A stretch of DNA of 64,000 bases, taken from contig NZ_BNEB01000001.1 in assembly GCF_016860545.1 (NCBI RefSeq), positions 248,001 through 312,000 on the forward strand, in the 5' to 3' direction. A model generated the notes under the pieces. It saw only the letters and a list, made by a program, of their open reading frames with translations, ran no database searches and had not been told where the DNA came from. The DNA is from Streptomyces asoensis. Its GTDB lineage: Bacteria > Actinomycetota > Actinomycetes > Streptomycetales > Streptomycetaceae. This document shows positions 50,760 through 60,727 of this stretch, in pieces. The translations under genes were made by a program, and so were the position numbers. Each line of letters opens with the position of its first letter. Within the stretch, counting starts at the first letter, position 1.

Positions 50760-52229
50760 ATGTTTGGCATCTATCTCAAGCGTGAACTGGGCCGGCGCAA
50801 GAAGGCCGCCCTGGTCATCGCACTGGGGCTGGCGCTCGGAATCGCGCTGGTCATCACCGTCAACTCGGTGTCGGCCGGCATGACGCAGGCGCAGGACAAG
50901 GTCCTTCAGTCGCTGTACGGGCTGGGCACCGACATGACCGTCACCAAAGCCCGTACGGCTCCCACCGGCAACAGTTCCGGGGGCCCCAGATTCGAGTTCG
51001 ACGCGTCGGCGGACGACGATGACGACGCGGAGCAGAGTTCCGACCGGGTCATGACCCAGGGCGGTCAGGCCCTGAAGGCCGCGCTCGTCACGCAGGTGGC
51101 CGGCCAGAAGGGCGTGGCCGCCGCGGTCGGCGCCCTCACCCTGAACGTCACCAAGGTCGACGGATCCTTCACCCAGGGCAAGGCGCAGAGCTCCACCGGC
51201 GGGAGCGGCAACGGCGGCCAGGGCGGCCCCGGGGGCGGCAACGGCGGCGGCTCCACCGCGGCCCCGCAGGTCCAGGGCGGCGGCGCCTCCTTCGACGTCA
51301 ACTCGTACTCCGTGGCCGGTGTCGACGTCACCGACCAGGACCTCGGCCCTCTGGCCGGCTCCAAGATCACCTCGGGCGTGACCTTCACCTCGGCGCAGAC
51401 GAACGCCAAGGTCGCCGTGGTGAGCAAGGCGTACGCCAAGGAGAACTCGTACAAGGCCGGCTCGTCGCTGAAGATCTCCGGCACCACGTACAAGATCATC
51501 GGTATCGCCACGCCCGACAGCAGCGACTCCACCACCGACGTCTACCTGCCGCTGAAACAGGCGCAGACCCTCGGGGACGCGGCGGACCAGGTCACCATGA
51601 TCTACGTCAAGGCGACCGACTCCCAGCAGATCGACACCGTCAAGGCGGCCATCCAGAAGAACATCTCCGGCACGACGGTCACCACCTCCGCCGACCTGGC
51701 CGAGACGGTCTCCGGCTCCCTCTCCACCGCTTCGAACCTGGCCACCAGCGTCGGCAAGTGGCTGTCGGTCGCCGTCCTCGTCGCCGCGTTCCTGGTGGCC
51801 GCGCTGCTCACGTCCTCGGCCGTGTCCCGCAGGGTGCGCGAGTTCGGCACCCTGAAGGCGCTCGGCTGGCCCAGCCGCCGGGTGACCCGGCAGGTCGTCG
51901 GCGAGTCCATGGTCAACGGTCTCCTCGGCGGCGCCCTCGGTATCGGCCTCGGCCTCGCGGCCGCGTACACGGTGACCGCGATCAGCCCGAAGCTGACCGC
52001 CGAACTCGGCGGCACCGGCGGCGGTGGCGGCATGGGCGGCCCCGGCGGCGGTCCCGGCCGGCAGTCCGCGTCGAACACGATGGAGATCGCCCTCTCGGCT
52101 CCCGTCTCCCTCACCACCATCGCGCTCGCGGTGGGCCTGGCGGTCGCCGGCGGTCTGATCGCCGGCGCGATGGGCGGCTGGCGCGCCTCCCGGATGCGCC
52201 CGGCGGACGCCCTGCGCAGCGTCTCCTGA
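50760..52229 (+). CDS. FtsX/MacB-type ABC transporter permease
   Basis: A 489-residue membrane protein with one N-terminal helix (KKAALVIALGLALGIALVIT), a large extracellular MacB-like domain (residues about 45-320), and three C-terminal FtsX helices. A Gly-rich, probably flexible insert lies in the external domain (SGNGGQGGPGGGNGGGST), and another between the last helices (GGTGGGGGMGGPGGGPG). REFGTLKALGWPSRRVTRQV is the coupling-helix motif of the family. It works with the ATPase encoded 79 bp downstream. GAGGAAC lies close upstream of the ATG. The 223-bp region before it has an AT-rich stretch but no clear regulator site. Confidence 0.93.
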   Translation: MFGIYLKRELGRRKKAALVIALGLALGIALVITVNSVSAGMTQAQDKVLQSLYGLGTDMTVTKARTAPTGNSSGGPRFEFDASADDDDDAEQSSDRVMTQGGQALKAALVTQVAGQKGVAAAVGALTLNVTKVDGSFTQGKAQSSTGGSGNGGQGGPGGGNGGGSTAAPQVQGGGASFDVNSYSVAGVDVTDQDLGPLAGSKITSGVTFTSAQTNAKVAVVSKAYAKENSYKAGSSLKISGTTYKIIGIATPDSSDSTTDVYLPLKQAQTLGDAADQVTMIYVKATDSQQIDTVKAAIQKNISGTTVTTSADLAETVSGSLSTASNLATSVGKWLSVAVLVAAFLVAALLTSSAVSRRVREFGTLKALGWPSRRVTRQVVGESMVNGLLGGALGIGLGLAAAYTVTAISPKLTAELGGTGGGGGMGGPGGGPGRQSASNTMEIALSAPVSLTTIALAVGLAVAGGLIAGAMGGWRASRMRPADALRSVS

Positions 52230-52308
52230 CCCGCGCCCGACCAGTCGTCACCCACCCCGTCGTCCCCCTCGCGGGGCAGGCGGAGAACACGGAGAACCCG
52301 GAGATCCC

Positions 52309-53001
52309 ATGTACAACCTCACCGGCGTCACCAAGCGCTACACGCGCGGCAAGGAGACGGTCGAGGCGCTGCGCGGCATCGACCTCACCATCGCGGACGG
52401 CGACCAGCTCGTCATCCAGGGCCCCACGGGCGGCGGCAAGTCGACCCTGCTCCAGATGATCGGCGGCCTCGACCGGCCGTCCGAGGGAAGCGTCGAACTC
52501 GACGGCGTCGACCTCGCGCGCGTCAGCGAGGCGAAGCTGACCCGGCTGCGCGCCGAAAAGATCGGCATCATCTTCCAGTCGTTCAACCTCATCCCGACGC
52601 TGACCGCGCAGGAGAACGTCGAGACCGCGCTCGTCCCGCTCGGCGTGAAGGCCGCGGAGCGGCGCGAGCGGGCGGCGGAGGCCTTGCGCTCGGTCGGCCT
52701 GGGCGAGCGTCTCAGGCACGCCCCGGCGGAACTGTCCGGCGGTCAGCAGCAGCGGGTCGCGATCGCCCGCGCGCTGGTCAAGAAGCCGAAGGTGCTGCTC
52801 GCGGACGAGCCCACCGGCAACCTGGACGAGGGCATGCGTGACGAGATCATGGAAGTCCTCGAAGGGCTGTGGCACGAGTACGGGCTGACGTTCGTCATGG
52901 TCACCCACGACTCGTCCATCGCCCGCCGGGCCCCGCGCCTGGCCACCATCAAGTCCGGCCGCCTCACCCTGACGGAACAGGCGACAGCCCGCTCCCGGTA
53001 A
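52309..53001 (+). CDS. LolD/MacB-type ABC transporter ATPase
   Basis: A 230-residue ABC ATPase. Walker A GPTGGGKST (residues about 39-47), Q-loop GIIFQSFNLIPTLTAQENVE, signature ELSGGQQQRVAIARAL, Walker B VLLADEPTGNLDE, and switch His in FVMVTHDSSIA. The Q-loop wording is typical of the LolD/FtsE/MacB group. It pairs with the FtsX-type permease upstream; such systems act as mechanotransmitters or exporters rather than importers. CGGAG precedes the ATG. A terminator hairpin follows about 90 bp later. Confidence 0.95.
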   Translation: MYNLTGVTKRYTRGKETVEALRGIDLTIADGDQLVIQGPTGGGKSTLLQMIGGLDRPSEGSVELDGVDLARVSEAKLTRLRAEKIGIIFQSFNLIPTLTAQENVETALVPLGVKAAERRERAAEALRSVGLGERLRHAPAELSGGQQQRVAIARALVKKPKVLLADEPTGNLDEGMRDEIMEVLEGLWHEYGLTFVMVTHDSSIARRAPRLATIKSGRLTLTEQATARSR

Positions 53002-53093
53002 CCCATCGACACCGGAAGGCCCTGCGGGGGCCTGGGCTTTCGGGCGTTGCGGGGCCGGGCCCGGGGGCGTGCGGGGCCAGGCGCTGAAGCCTG

Positions 53094-53131
53094 AGGGGCC
53101 GTTACCGCCTGCCCGGCGGCGAACGGCCCCT
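53094..53131 (+). terminator. Hairpin downstream of the ABC operon
   Basis: AGGGGCCGTT (53094-53103) pairs with AACGGCCCCT (53122-53131); inner GCC/GGC pairs shorten the loop. The rest of 53002-53277 holds no gene; 53140-53240 is a low-complexity tract rich in GTCGGC/GCCGGT. Confidence 0.7.
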
Positions 53132-53277
53132 TCTGCGCCGTCCGTTACCGGTCGCCGTTGCGGGTCGGCGGTCGCAGGCTGCCGGTCGGCAGTGGTCGGT
53201 CGGCAATCGGCTGTGGCCGGTGGGAACCTGGCCCGGGCCGGACGACCGTGCGGCCGGGGCGGACGTCGTGCGGCGGG

Positions 53278-53604
53278 TCAGGCCTGGCCGGTTTCGAAGC
53301 GGGAGATCCGGCCGTCGTCCTCGACCACGAAGCTCCACCGGGTGCGCATCTCGCCCCAGGTGTCGTTGCGGTAGTCGGCGATGAGGGCGCGTCCGCCGTC
53401 GGACTCCTTGGTGACGTCCATGTGGCCGCGGGAGGAGAAGATCTCCCGGTCGGCCCAGTCGGCGAGGTCACGGTCGGAACCGTCGTCCGCCATGGTCGCG
53501 TCGGGGGTGAGCAGGCCGCGGAAGGCCTCCTCGTCATGGGCGTTGACGGCGGCGACGAAGGCGCGGACGGCCGGGTCGCTGAGTCTGTCGATCTGGATCG
53601 CCAT
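53278..53604 (-). CDS. NTF2-like/SnoaL-fold small protein
   Basis: A 108-residue protein with the cone fold of the nuclear-transport-factor-2 superfamily: helix FVAAVNAHDEEAFRGLLTPD then DREIFSSRGHMDVTKES and RTRWSFVVEDDGRISRFETG strands. DATMADDGSDRDL matches the loop of SnoaL-like polyketide-cyclase relatives. Role unknown. The ATG at 53604 begins the conserved region; a GTG five codons earlier is possible and neither has a strong ribosome site. Confidence 0.75.
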   Translation of the reverse strand: MAIQIDRLSDPAVRAFVAAVNAHDEEAFRGLLTPDATMADDGSDRDLADWADREIFSSRGHMDVTKESDGGRALIADYRNDTWGEMRTRWSFVVEDDGRISRFETGQA

Positions 53605-53751
53605 ACCGGTCAGGCTCACACCGCCGCCCGCGCCCCGCCACCCGAACGGCGCCCAGAACGGGCCGGACGGGTGTGAGCGGTGCGACGGTGGTTACGCGGA
53701 GGGGGCTGTCCTCTTCCCTCCTGCCCGCCGTTCTCTGCTCAGGGAGTCACC

Positions 53752-54297
<546 letters not shown>

Positions 54298-54340
54298 CCA
54301 TCCGACGCCGGGCCCGAGCCGGCACTGGCACGATGCGGCC

Positions 54341-54808
54341 ATGAGCACTCCGCCCCACCCCCGGCCCGCACAGCCCGTACAGCCCGCGCAGCCCGCACAA
54401 CCTGATTCCGCGGCATCCGCCGGTTGCGGCGACCGCGTCGGCGCCGTCGACCCCTCCGGTCCCGATCTCTGGGCCACCGTCGGCGCGTTGACGGAGTGGC
54501 TGGACGGCAGTCAGCCGGTCGGCGGCCGGGAGGGTCTGCTGCTGCGGGTGCTGAAGCTGTCGGAGGAGGTCGGCGAGGTCGCGCAGGCGGTCGTGGGCGC
54601 GACCGGGCAGAACCCCCGCAAGGGCGTCAGCCACACATGGGAGGACGTGCAGAGCGAGCTGTGCGACGTGGTCATCACGGCGCTGGTCGCGCTGCGGACC
54701 CTGACACCGGAGGCGGCGGCCGTGTTCGCCGCGCGTCTGACGCACGTGGCGGAGCGCTCCCTCGGCGGGGCGGGCGACCGTCCTGCGCAGTCCGCGCCGC
54801 GGGAGTGA
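54341..54808 (+). CDS. MazG-like NTP pyrophosphohydrolase
   Basis: A 155-residue protein. A 40-residue Pro/Gln/Ala-rich N terminus encoded by 9-bp repeats (PAQPVQPAQPAQ) precedes an all-alpha MazG-like domain. Metal-binding acids follow the ExxE...ExxD layout in LSEEVGEVAQAVVGATG and EDVQSELCDVVITALVAL. The family hydrolyses non-canonical nucleoside triphosphates to monophosphates (house-cleaning). Start ATG at 54341, 43 bp after doxX, without a strong ribosome site. Confidence 0.85.
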   Translation: MSTPPHPRPAQPVQPAQPAQPDSAASAGCGDRVGAVDPSGPDLWATVGALTEWLDGSQPVGGREGLLLRVLKLSEEVGEVAQAVVGATGQNPRKGVSHTWEDVQSELCDVVITALVALRTLTPEAAAVFAARLTHVAERSLGGAGDRPAQSAPRE

Positions 54809-54958
54809 TCAGGACGGGCGGCCGGAATGACCCGCAGCGGCCCGTCGGCCGGGTCCGGCCGAAGACCGGCCGCGTTCGGGGAACCGTCCGCCCGCGTCTC
54901 GCGTACCTCTGTACGATCACCGCACGCGAAGCGGGGGCGCTGAGGCGGAGGGGCGGGA

Positions 54959-55816
54959 ATGGACGACAACGCGGGCAGACACAGGACGACTTGGCCCTTG
55001 AGGGCCGCGGCGTCGGCGGCCGCGGCGGCCGTGCTGCTGGCCGGCTGCGGCTCCGGGGACGACAAGGCGGCGGAGCCGGGCCCTACGGCGTCCGCCCGCT
55101 CGACGGCACCGTCCGCGTCGGGCTCGCCCTCCTCCCCCGCGTCCGCCGGCCCGACGGGCGGTGGCACGGCGGCACTGACGCCGTTCGAGGCGGACCCCGC
55201 CGAGGTGCCCCGGACGCGAGGACGGGCCGAGGCCGTGGCCCGGGCCGTCGCTCTCCCGGCCGCCGACTGGGGCTCGGGCTTCCGCGCCCAGCAGCCCGCC
55301 GAGAGCGCCGCCGGCACCGTCGCCGTCCTCGACGAGCAGTGCCGCTGGCAGCGCCGGCCCCTCCCGGCGAGCGTGCTCGCCTCGCTGTCGCGCTACAGCG
55401 AAGTGCCCGGTGCGGGCGGCAGGGGAACGATGAAGGTCACCGCCGCGGTGACCGTGCACGCCTCGGTAGGCGCCGCCGACCAGCAGCTGTCCACCACCTT
55501 GGAGGAGGCGCTGCGCTGCCGGGTCCAGCAGGTCCGCGCCGACGAGCAGATCTCCGGCCTGATGTCGGCGGCCAGCCCCTACGGGCAGGGCAACAACACC
55601 TACGCCGACGACCAGGTGGTGGAGATAGGCAGTTACATCACGGGGACGACCGCGCAGACGTACCGCTGGTTCGTCGCCCGGCTCGGCACGATCACCGTGG
55701 CGGTCGCGGTGATGGGCGCCAAGGGTTACAAGGACGACGAACTGGGCCGCTACGCCTCGGAGGCCGTCGCCAAGATGCTCGACCGCGTGGAGACCGAGCT
55801 CGGGGGGAAGAACTGA
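54959..55816 (+). CDS. Lipoprotein leading the receptor-kinase operon
   Basis: A 285-residue exported lipoprotein. The lipobox is VLLAGCGSG (Cys at about residue 31), then a Ser/Pro/Ala/Gly linker of about 40 residues. The C-terminal domain of about 200 residues (AVALPAADWGSGFRAQQPAE; QTYRWFVARLGTITVAVAVM) looks like the extracellular sensor-like domains found near actinobacterial kinases (PknH-like), but I cannot assign it firmly. GAGGGGCGGG precedes the ATG; TACGAT at 54911-54916 may be the -10 box. Its stop overlaps the start of the first kinase (TGATG), so it is translationally coupled and probably works with the kinases. Confidence 0.8.
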   Translation: MDDNAGRHRTTWPLRAAASAAAAAVLLAGCGSGDDKAAEPGPTASARSTAPSASGSPSSPASAGPTGGGTAALTPFEADPAEVPRTRGRAEAVARAVALPAADWGSGFRAQQPAESAAGTVAVLDEQCRWQRRPLPASVLASLSRYSEVPGAGGRGTMKVTAAVTVHASVGAADQQLSTTLEEALRCRVQQVRADEQISGLMSAASPYGQGNNTYADDQVVEIGSYITGTTAQTYRWFVARLGTITVAVAVMGAKGYKDDELGRYASEAVAKMLDRVETELGGKN

Positions 55817-58092
55817 TGGATCCGCTGCGTTCCTCCGACCCCGCGCGGGTCGCGGACCACCGGCTGCTCGGCCGGCTCGGCGCGGGCGGCATGGGCGTCG
55901 TCTATCTGGCGCGCACCCCGAACGGCGCCCTGGTCGCCCTGAAGGTCCTGCTCGCCGAGTATGCCGAGGAGCCGGGCTTCAAGGAGCGGTTCCGCCGCGA
56001 GGTCGAGGTGGCCCGGCAGGTCGCCAGCCCGTGGGCGGTCCCCCTGGTGGACGCCGACCCGGACGCCGACTCGCCCTGGCTGGCGACGGCGTACGTGCCG
56101 GGCCCGTCGCTGGGCGAGGCGGTCGCCGCGTACGGGCCGCTGGCGGAGCCCGGCGTCCGGCTGCTCGGGGCCCGGCTGGCCGAGGCGCTGGGCGAGGTGC
56201 ACCGGGCGGGTCTGGTCCACCGGGATCTGAAGCCGGGCAACGTGCTGATCGCCCACGACGGTCCGCGGCTCATCGACTTCGGTATCGCGCGGGCGCCGCA
56301 GGACACGGCGCTCACCGCGACCGGGATGGTGGTCGGCACCCCCGGCTATCTCTCGCCCGAACAGGCCTCGGGACCCGGCGGCGACGACATCGGGCCGGCG
56401 AGCGACGTGTTCTCCCTCGGCTGCGTCCTGGCGTTCGCGGCGACCGGCCGCGCGCCGTTCGGCAGCGGGGCGGTCGACGCCCTGCTGTACCGGGCCGTGC
56501 ACGATCCGGCGGACGTCGACGGGATGCCGGCCGGTCTGCGCGAGGTGGTGGAAGCCTGCCTGGCGAAGGATCCGGCCGAACGGCCGGACGCCGCCGGGCT
56601 GGTGGAGCGCTTGTCGGCAGCGGACGGACCCCGGGACCGGGAGGCCTCCGGGTGGCTGCCCGAGCCGGTCACCCGCCTGATCGCCGAGCGGTCGGCGGCC
56701 GCGCTCGCGCTGCCCGACATCGAGCACACCCAGGTCCCGTCCCCCGCCCCGGCCCGACCGGAGGCGGCACCGCAGGACACCCCCGGACCCGACTCCGACA
56801 TGCGGGACGCGCCACCTGAGGCGGACCCGGCCGGGCAGGCCCCGTCGGCCGGACCGACGGACGCCCGGCCCGCCGGCCGGCGCCGCTTCCTGCTGCTCGC
56901 GGGCGGGGCCGTGGCGGTCGCCGCGGGTGCGGGCACCGCCTGGTGGGCGGCGGCGCGCGACGACGACGCGAAGAGCGGCGCGACCGCGGCCGCGCGGCGG
57001 CCCGCGCACACCGTCGCCCTGCACGCCGACCTCAGCGGCCCGCAGCGGGAGACGGGCCGGGCCCAGGAACGCGGACTGCGCGTCGCCGTAGCCCAGTTCA
57101 ACGCACGCGAGGACGCCTCGTTCACCGTGAAGGTGAAGGCCGTCGACGACAAGGGCGACCCGGCGACCTCGACCCGGCTCGCCGCGCAGCTCGCGGACGA
57201 TCCCTCGGTCCTCGCCGTGGTCGGCCCGACCACCGACGCGACCGCGCAGGCGGCCCTGGCGAAGTACGACGCCGGGCTCGTACCGGTCGTCACCGTGTCC
57301 GCCGGCGCCATGGACCTCGTCCTCCAGGGGTTCCGCTCGTTCCTGCTGGGGCGGATGCCCGATTCGGTGCTCGCCCTGTACATGAGCAACTACCTGCGTG
57401 GTACGGCCGGTTCACGCAAGGTCGGACTCGTCGTCGACCGCCCGGCGGGCAACTACGGGACGACCCTGGCCACCGCCATCAGCACCCAGCTCAGCAACGC
57501 GCGGCAGCCGGCGGTGCCGGAAGTGGTCAGCGCCCTGCGCCCCGACTTCGGCACCGCGGTGGACGCGGTGCTCTCCGCGGGCGCCGACTCCGTGTTCTTC
57601 GCCGGGCTGCCCGACCGGGCGGCACTGATCGCCGCCACCTTGCGCGAACGCGCCTTCCAAGGCGCCCGCGTCTCCGGCCCCGCACTGCTCGACAGCAGGT
57701 TCCTGACGGCCGCTCAGGAGGACGCCGACGGCTGGGTCATGGTGGCGCCGGTCGTCGACGCCACCGTGAAGCCGGAGGCGCGGGCGTTCGCCGCGCTCTA
57801 CCGCGCGCGCTTCGACGAGGCGCCGCCCCGGTACGCGGCGGAGGCCTACGACGTGACCGGGATGCTCCTGAAGGCCCTGGCGGCACTGCCGGCGAAGCGG
57901 CGCACCCGCGCGAACCTGCTCGCGGCCGTACAGACGGGCAAGTACCAGGGCATCACCAAGCAGTTCGCCTTCGAGCAGACCGGCCAGATGGCAAAGACCG
58001 GTCTGATGGTCATCGACGGCACCGGCGGCTTCCTCTGGCGGGTCGAGAAGGGCGGCTTCGTGTACGGCGGTCCCGCGCCGCTCACCGTCTGA
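55816..58092 (+). CDS. Receptor-like Ser/Thr protein kinase fused to a type-1 solute-binding domain (copy 1)
   Basis: A 758-residue transmembrane kinase. Residues about 14-275 are a Hanks-type kinase: glycine loop LGAGGMGVVY, Lys43 in ALKVLL, HRDLKPGN (135-142), DFG (154-156), TPGYLSPEQ. A linker ends WLPEPVTRLIAERSAAALAL. RRRFLLLAGGAVAVAAGAGT (about 354-373) is a twin-Arg-like membrane anchor. Residues about 385-758 are an extracellular Leu/Ile/Val-binding-type (Peripla_BP_6) domain: LHADLSGPQRETGRAQERG, VVGPTTDATAQAAL, RYAAEAYDVTGMLLKAL. The layout suggests ligand sensing outside controls phosphorylation inside. PASTA domains are absent. ATG overlaps the previous stop by one base (TGATG). 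Confidence 0.94.
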   Translation: MDPLRSSDPARVADHRLLGRLGAGGMGVVYLARTPNGALVALKVLLAEYAEEPGFKERFRREVEVARQVASPWAVPLVDADPDADSPWLATAYVPGPSLGEAVAAYGPLAEPGVRLLGARLAEALGEVHRAGLVHRDLKPGNVLIAHDGPRLIDFGIARAPQDTALTATGMVVGTPGYLSPEQASGPGGDDIGPASDVFSLGCVLAFAATGRAPFGSGAVDALLYRAVHDPADVDGMPAGLREVVEACLAKDPAERPDAAGLVERLSAADGPRDREASGWLPEPVTRLIAERSAAALALPDIEHTQVPSPAPARPEAAPQDTPGPDSDMRDAPPEADPAGQAPSAGPTDARPAGRRRFLLLAGGAVAVAAGAGTAWWAAARDDDAKSGATAAARRPAHTVALHADLSGPQRETGRAQERGLRVAVAQFNAREDASFTVKVKAVDDKGDPATSTRLAAQLADDPSVLAVVGPTTDATAQAALAKYDAGLVPVVTVSAGAMDLVLQGFRSFLLGRMPDSVLALYMSNYLRGTAGSRKVGLVVDRPAGNYGTTLATAISTQLSNARQPAVPEVVSALRPDFGTAVDAVLSAGADSVFFAGLPDRAALIAATLRERAFQGARVSGPALLDSRFLTAAQEDADGWVMVAPVVDATVKPEARAFAALYRARFDEAPPRYAAEAYDVTGMLLKALAALPAKRRTRANLLAAVQTGKYQGITKQFAFEQTGQMAKTGLMVIDGTGGFLWRVEKGGFVYGGPAPLTV

Positions 58093-60428
58093 TGGAGCCG
58101 CTGCGCACCGGCGACCCGTCCCGGCTCGGCCGTTACCGGCTGCTGCGGCGGCTGGGCGTCGGCGGCATGGGCGTCGTCTTCCTGGCCCGCGCGCCGGGCG
58201 GAGCGATCGCCGCCGTCAAGACGGTCCGTTCCTCGTACGCGCAGGAGCCGGGGTTCCGCGCCCGGTTCCGCCGGGAGGTGGCGGTCGCCCGGCAGGTGGA
58301 CAGCCCCTGGGTGGTTCCCCTGCTGGACGCCGACGCGGACGCCGAGACTCCGTGGCTGGCGACCTCGTACGTGCCGGGTCCCTCGCTCTCGGAGACGGTG
58401 GACACCTTCGGACCGCTCGCCCTCACCTCCGTGCGGACCCTGGGCGTCCGGCTCGCCGAGGCCCTCGAAGCGGTGCACGCGGCCGGTCTCGTGCACCGTG
58501 ACGTGAAGCCGGGCAACATCCTGCTGGCCCCGGACGGGCCACGGCTCATCGACTTCGGCATCGCCCGCGCCCCGGAGGCCACCGCGCTGACCTCCAGCGG
58601 CGTGATCGTCGGCTCGCCCGGCTTCCTGTCGCCCGAGCAGGCACGGGCGCTGGGCGGGGAGATCGGCCCGCCCAGCGATGTGTTCTCGCTGGGCTGCGTG
58701 CTGGCGTTCGCCGGGACCGGCGTGCGGCCGTTCGGCGGTGGCGGGGCGCCCGGCGTACTGCTGCGCACGGTCTACGAGGACCCCGATCCCGACGCGCTGC
58801 CGGACGCCCTGGCCCCGCTGCTGAAGGACTGCCTGCACAAGGACCCTTCGCACCGCCCCGCCCTCCCTCGGCTCCGCGAGGCCCTCGCGGGGCGGGCGTC
58901 GGAGCAGGCGGGGGCGGACGAGGGCGCCGAGGCGGGAGAAGCACCGGGCACCGGCCCGGCCGGGTCGGCGCGGGACACCGGCCCGGCCGTCGGGTCGGGT
59001 TCGGGCTGGCTGCCCGAGCCGGTCACCCGGCTGATCAACGACCGGGCCGCCGCCGTGCTCACCCTCGGCGCCGTCGAGCCGACGCAGGTGTCCGCACCGG
59101 CGGACCCCGCGGCACCGGGATCCTCGGCTTCACCGGGGTCGTCGGCACCCCAGGTGTCGCCGGACGCCGTGACGCTCACCGCCGTGACGGCCGCTCCGCC
59201 CGCCGCGCCCGGCGTCAGCCGCCGCAGGTTCATGGTCCTCGGCTCCACGGCCGGCGTCGTGGCGGCGGGCGGGGGCGGCGCCTGGTGGTGGAGCACCCGC
59301 TCCGGGACGCCCGGGACGCCCTCCTCGGGCGCGAGCCCGCGGCCCGACCTGGTCGTGGCGTTCCACGGCGATCTGACGGGCCCCGGGAAGGCGGACGGCA
59401 ACGCCCAGCTGAACGGCGCCCGGCTGGCGGTCGAGCAGATCGACGCCGAGAAGGACCACCCCTTCCGCTTCCGGCTGGTCCCCCACGACGACGGCGGCGA
59501 CCCCGCCCGGGCCGACGCCCTGGCCCAACGTCTGACGCGGGACGCCGGTGTGCGGGCCGTGCTGGGGCCCACCGGCGACGCGTGCTTCCTCGGCGCGGAG
59601 GCCGCGTACACCAAGGCGGCCATGCCCGTGGTGACCGTGTCGGTGGACGTCGACCTGGACGGCAGGTCGTTCGGCTACGACCAGTTCCGCTCCCACGCGG
59701 CGCTGCACGTCGAACGGAGCCTTCTCGCCGCCCCGTGCGTCCGCTGGCTCAGCAACCACGCCGACGCGCGCAAGGTGTTCCTGGTGGACGACCGGGCCCA
59801 GGGCGACATCGCCTGGACCCTGTGCGACCTGACCCAGCGTGCACTGCGGCGGGCCGGCCGCGACTCGGTCCTGACCAGCGTCCCCGCCGGGAGGATCGAC
59901 TACGCCTCGCTCGCGGCACGGGTGAGGTCCGCGCACGCCGACGCGGTCGTGTTCACCGGGGACGCGGCCCGGGCCGCGGGTTTCGCCACGGCCCTGCGCG
60001 GCTCCGGTTTCACCGGCACCCGGATGGCGACGGAACAGGCCTTCGGTCCCGCGTTCCTCAGCGCCGCGGGAGCCGCGGCGACCGGCTGGGTCTTCGTGAC
60101 CTCCTTCGTCGACCCCGCGGTCCGCCCCGCCGCCCGCGCCTTCGCCGCCGCCTACCGCCGCCGGTTCGGCGCCGCCCCGGGCCGGTACGCGGCGGAGGCC
60201 TACGACGCCGTGCGGTTCCTGGCGGCGGCCTGCACGAAGGACGGCGCGGCGGTGCGGGAGCGCGGCGCGATCGCCCGCAGGCTCCGCGAGGTCGCCCACA
60301 CCGGGATCACCCGCACCGTCCGGTACCGGGCGGGGCAGGGCTTCAACAACGACGCGATGTTCGACTACCAGGTGACCGACGGCAGGTTCCGCTACCTGGG
60401 GCAGTACGAAGAGGCCGCCGTGTCCTGA
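58092..60428 (+). CDS. Receptor-like Ser/Thr protein kinase fused to a type-1 solute-binding domain (copy 2)
   Basis: A 778-residue paralogue of the preceding protein with the same order: kinase (LGVGGMGVVF, Lys43, HRDVKPGN, DFG, GFLSPEQ), the same linker motif WLPEPVTRLIND, anchor RRRFMVLGSTAGVVAAGGGG (about 376-395), and an extracellular type-1 binding domain (VVAFHGDLTGPGKADGNAQ; RYAAEAYDAVRFLAAACTK). Kinase halves are close; binding domains have diverged strongly, suggesting different ligands. It starts at a TGATG junction identical in arrangement to that of copy 1 (TGATGGA-CCGCTGCG), so the duplication included the junction. Downstream is a 299-bp gap. Confidence 0.94.
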   Translation: MEPLRTGDPSRLGRYRLLRRLGVGGMGVVFLARAPGGAIAAVKTVRSSYAQEPGFRARFRREVAVARQVDSPWVVPLLDADADAETPWLATSYVPGPSLSETVDTFGPLALTSVRTLGVRLAEALEAVHAAGLVHRDVKPGNILLAPDGPRLIDFGIARAPEATALTSSGVIVGSPGFLSPEQARALGGEIGPPSDVFSLGCVLAFAGTGVRPFGGGGAPGVLLRTVYEDPDPDALPDALAPLLKDCLHKDPSHRPALPRLREALAGRASEQAGADEGAEAGEAPGTGPAGSARDTGPAVGSGSGWLPEPVTRLINDRAAAVLTLGAVEPTQVSAPADPAAPGSSASPGSSAPQVSPDAVTLTAVTAAPPAAPGVSRRRFMVLGSTAGVVAAGGGGAWWWSTRSGTPGTPSSGASPRPDLVVAFHGDLTGPGKADGNAQLNGARLAVEQIDAEKDHPFRFRLVPHDDGGDPARADALAQRLTRDAGVRAVLGPTGDACFLGAEAAYTKAAMPVVTVSVDVDLDGRSFGYDQFRSHAALHVERSLLAAPCVRWLSNHADARKVFLVDDRAQGDIAWTLCDLTQRALRRAGRDSVLTSVPAGRIDYASLAARVRSAHADAVVFTGDAARAAGFATALRGSGFTGTRMATEQAFGPAFLSAAGAAATGWVFVTSFVDPAVRPAARAFAAAYRRRFGAAPGRYAAEAYDAVRFLAAACTKDGAAVRERGAIARRLREVAHTGITRTVRYRAGQGFNNDAMFDYQVTDGRFRYLGQYEEAAVS

Positions 60429-60727
60429 ACGGCGCACGCCGCGGTCGCCCTCGCGGCGCGCCGAAGCGGTCGAACTCCTCACCGCGTGTCGTATATACGT
60501 GCGAAGTCATGTGGTTTCCCTTCTTGATGGCGTATATCCCCTACGCGCGCCGCCCACCCGGCCCCCCCTCGAACAAGCGGATCTTGTGTCAAGCCGATAG
60601 TGCGACGGAATTCCGCTGTGGCTGAATTGGGGCGGCTCGGCCCGGCGTCGTACGACGCGTGGCCGGGCCGGGTACGCCCTGCCCGGTGCGGCGGGGCACG
60701 GGGGAAGTACCGGATCTTGGGGGTTGC
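60429..60727 (+). promoter_or_regulatory. 299-bp intergenic region with AT-rich palindrome
   Basis: No gene is supported here. CGTATATACG (60490-60499) is a perfect 10-bp palindrome, and CGTATAT recurs at 60531-60537. The A+T-richer centre (60480-60620) probably holds the promoter of the downstream three-gene set; -10 and -35 boxes are not clear. Confidence 0.4.
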
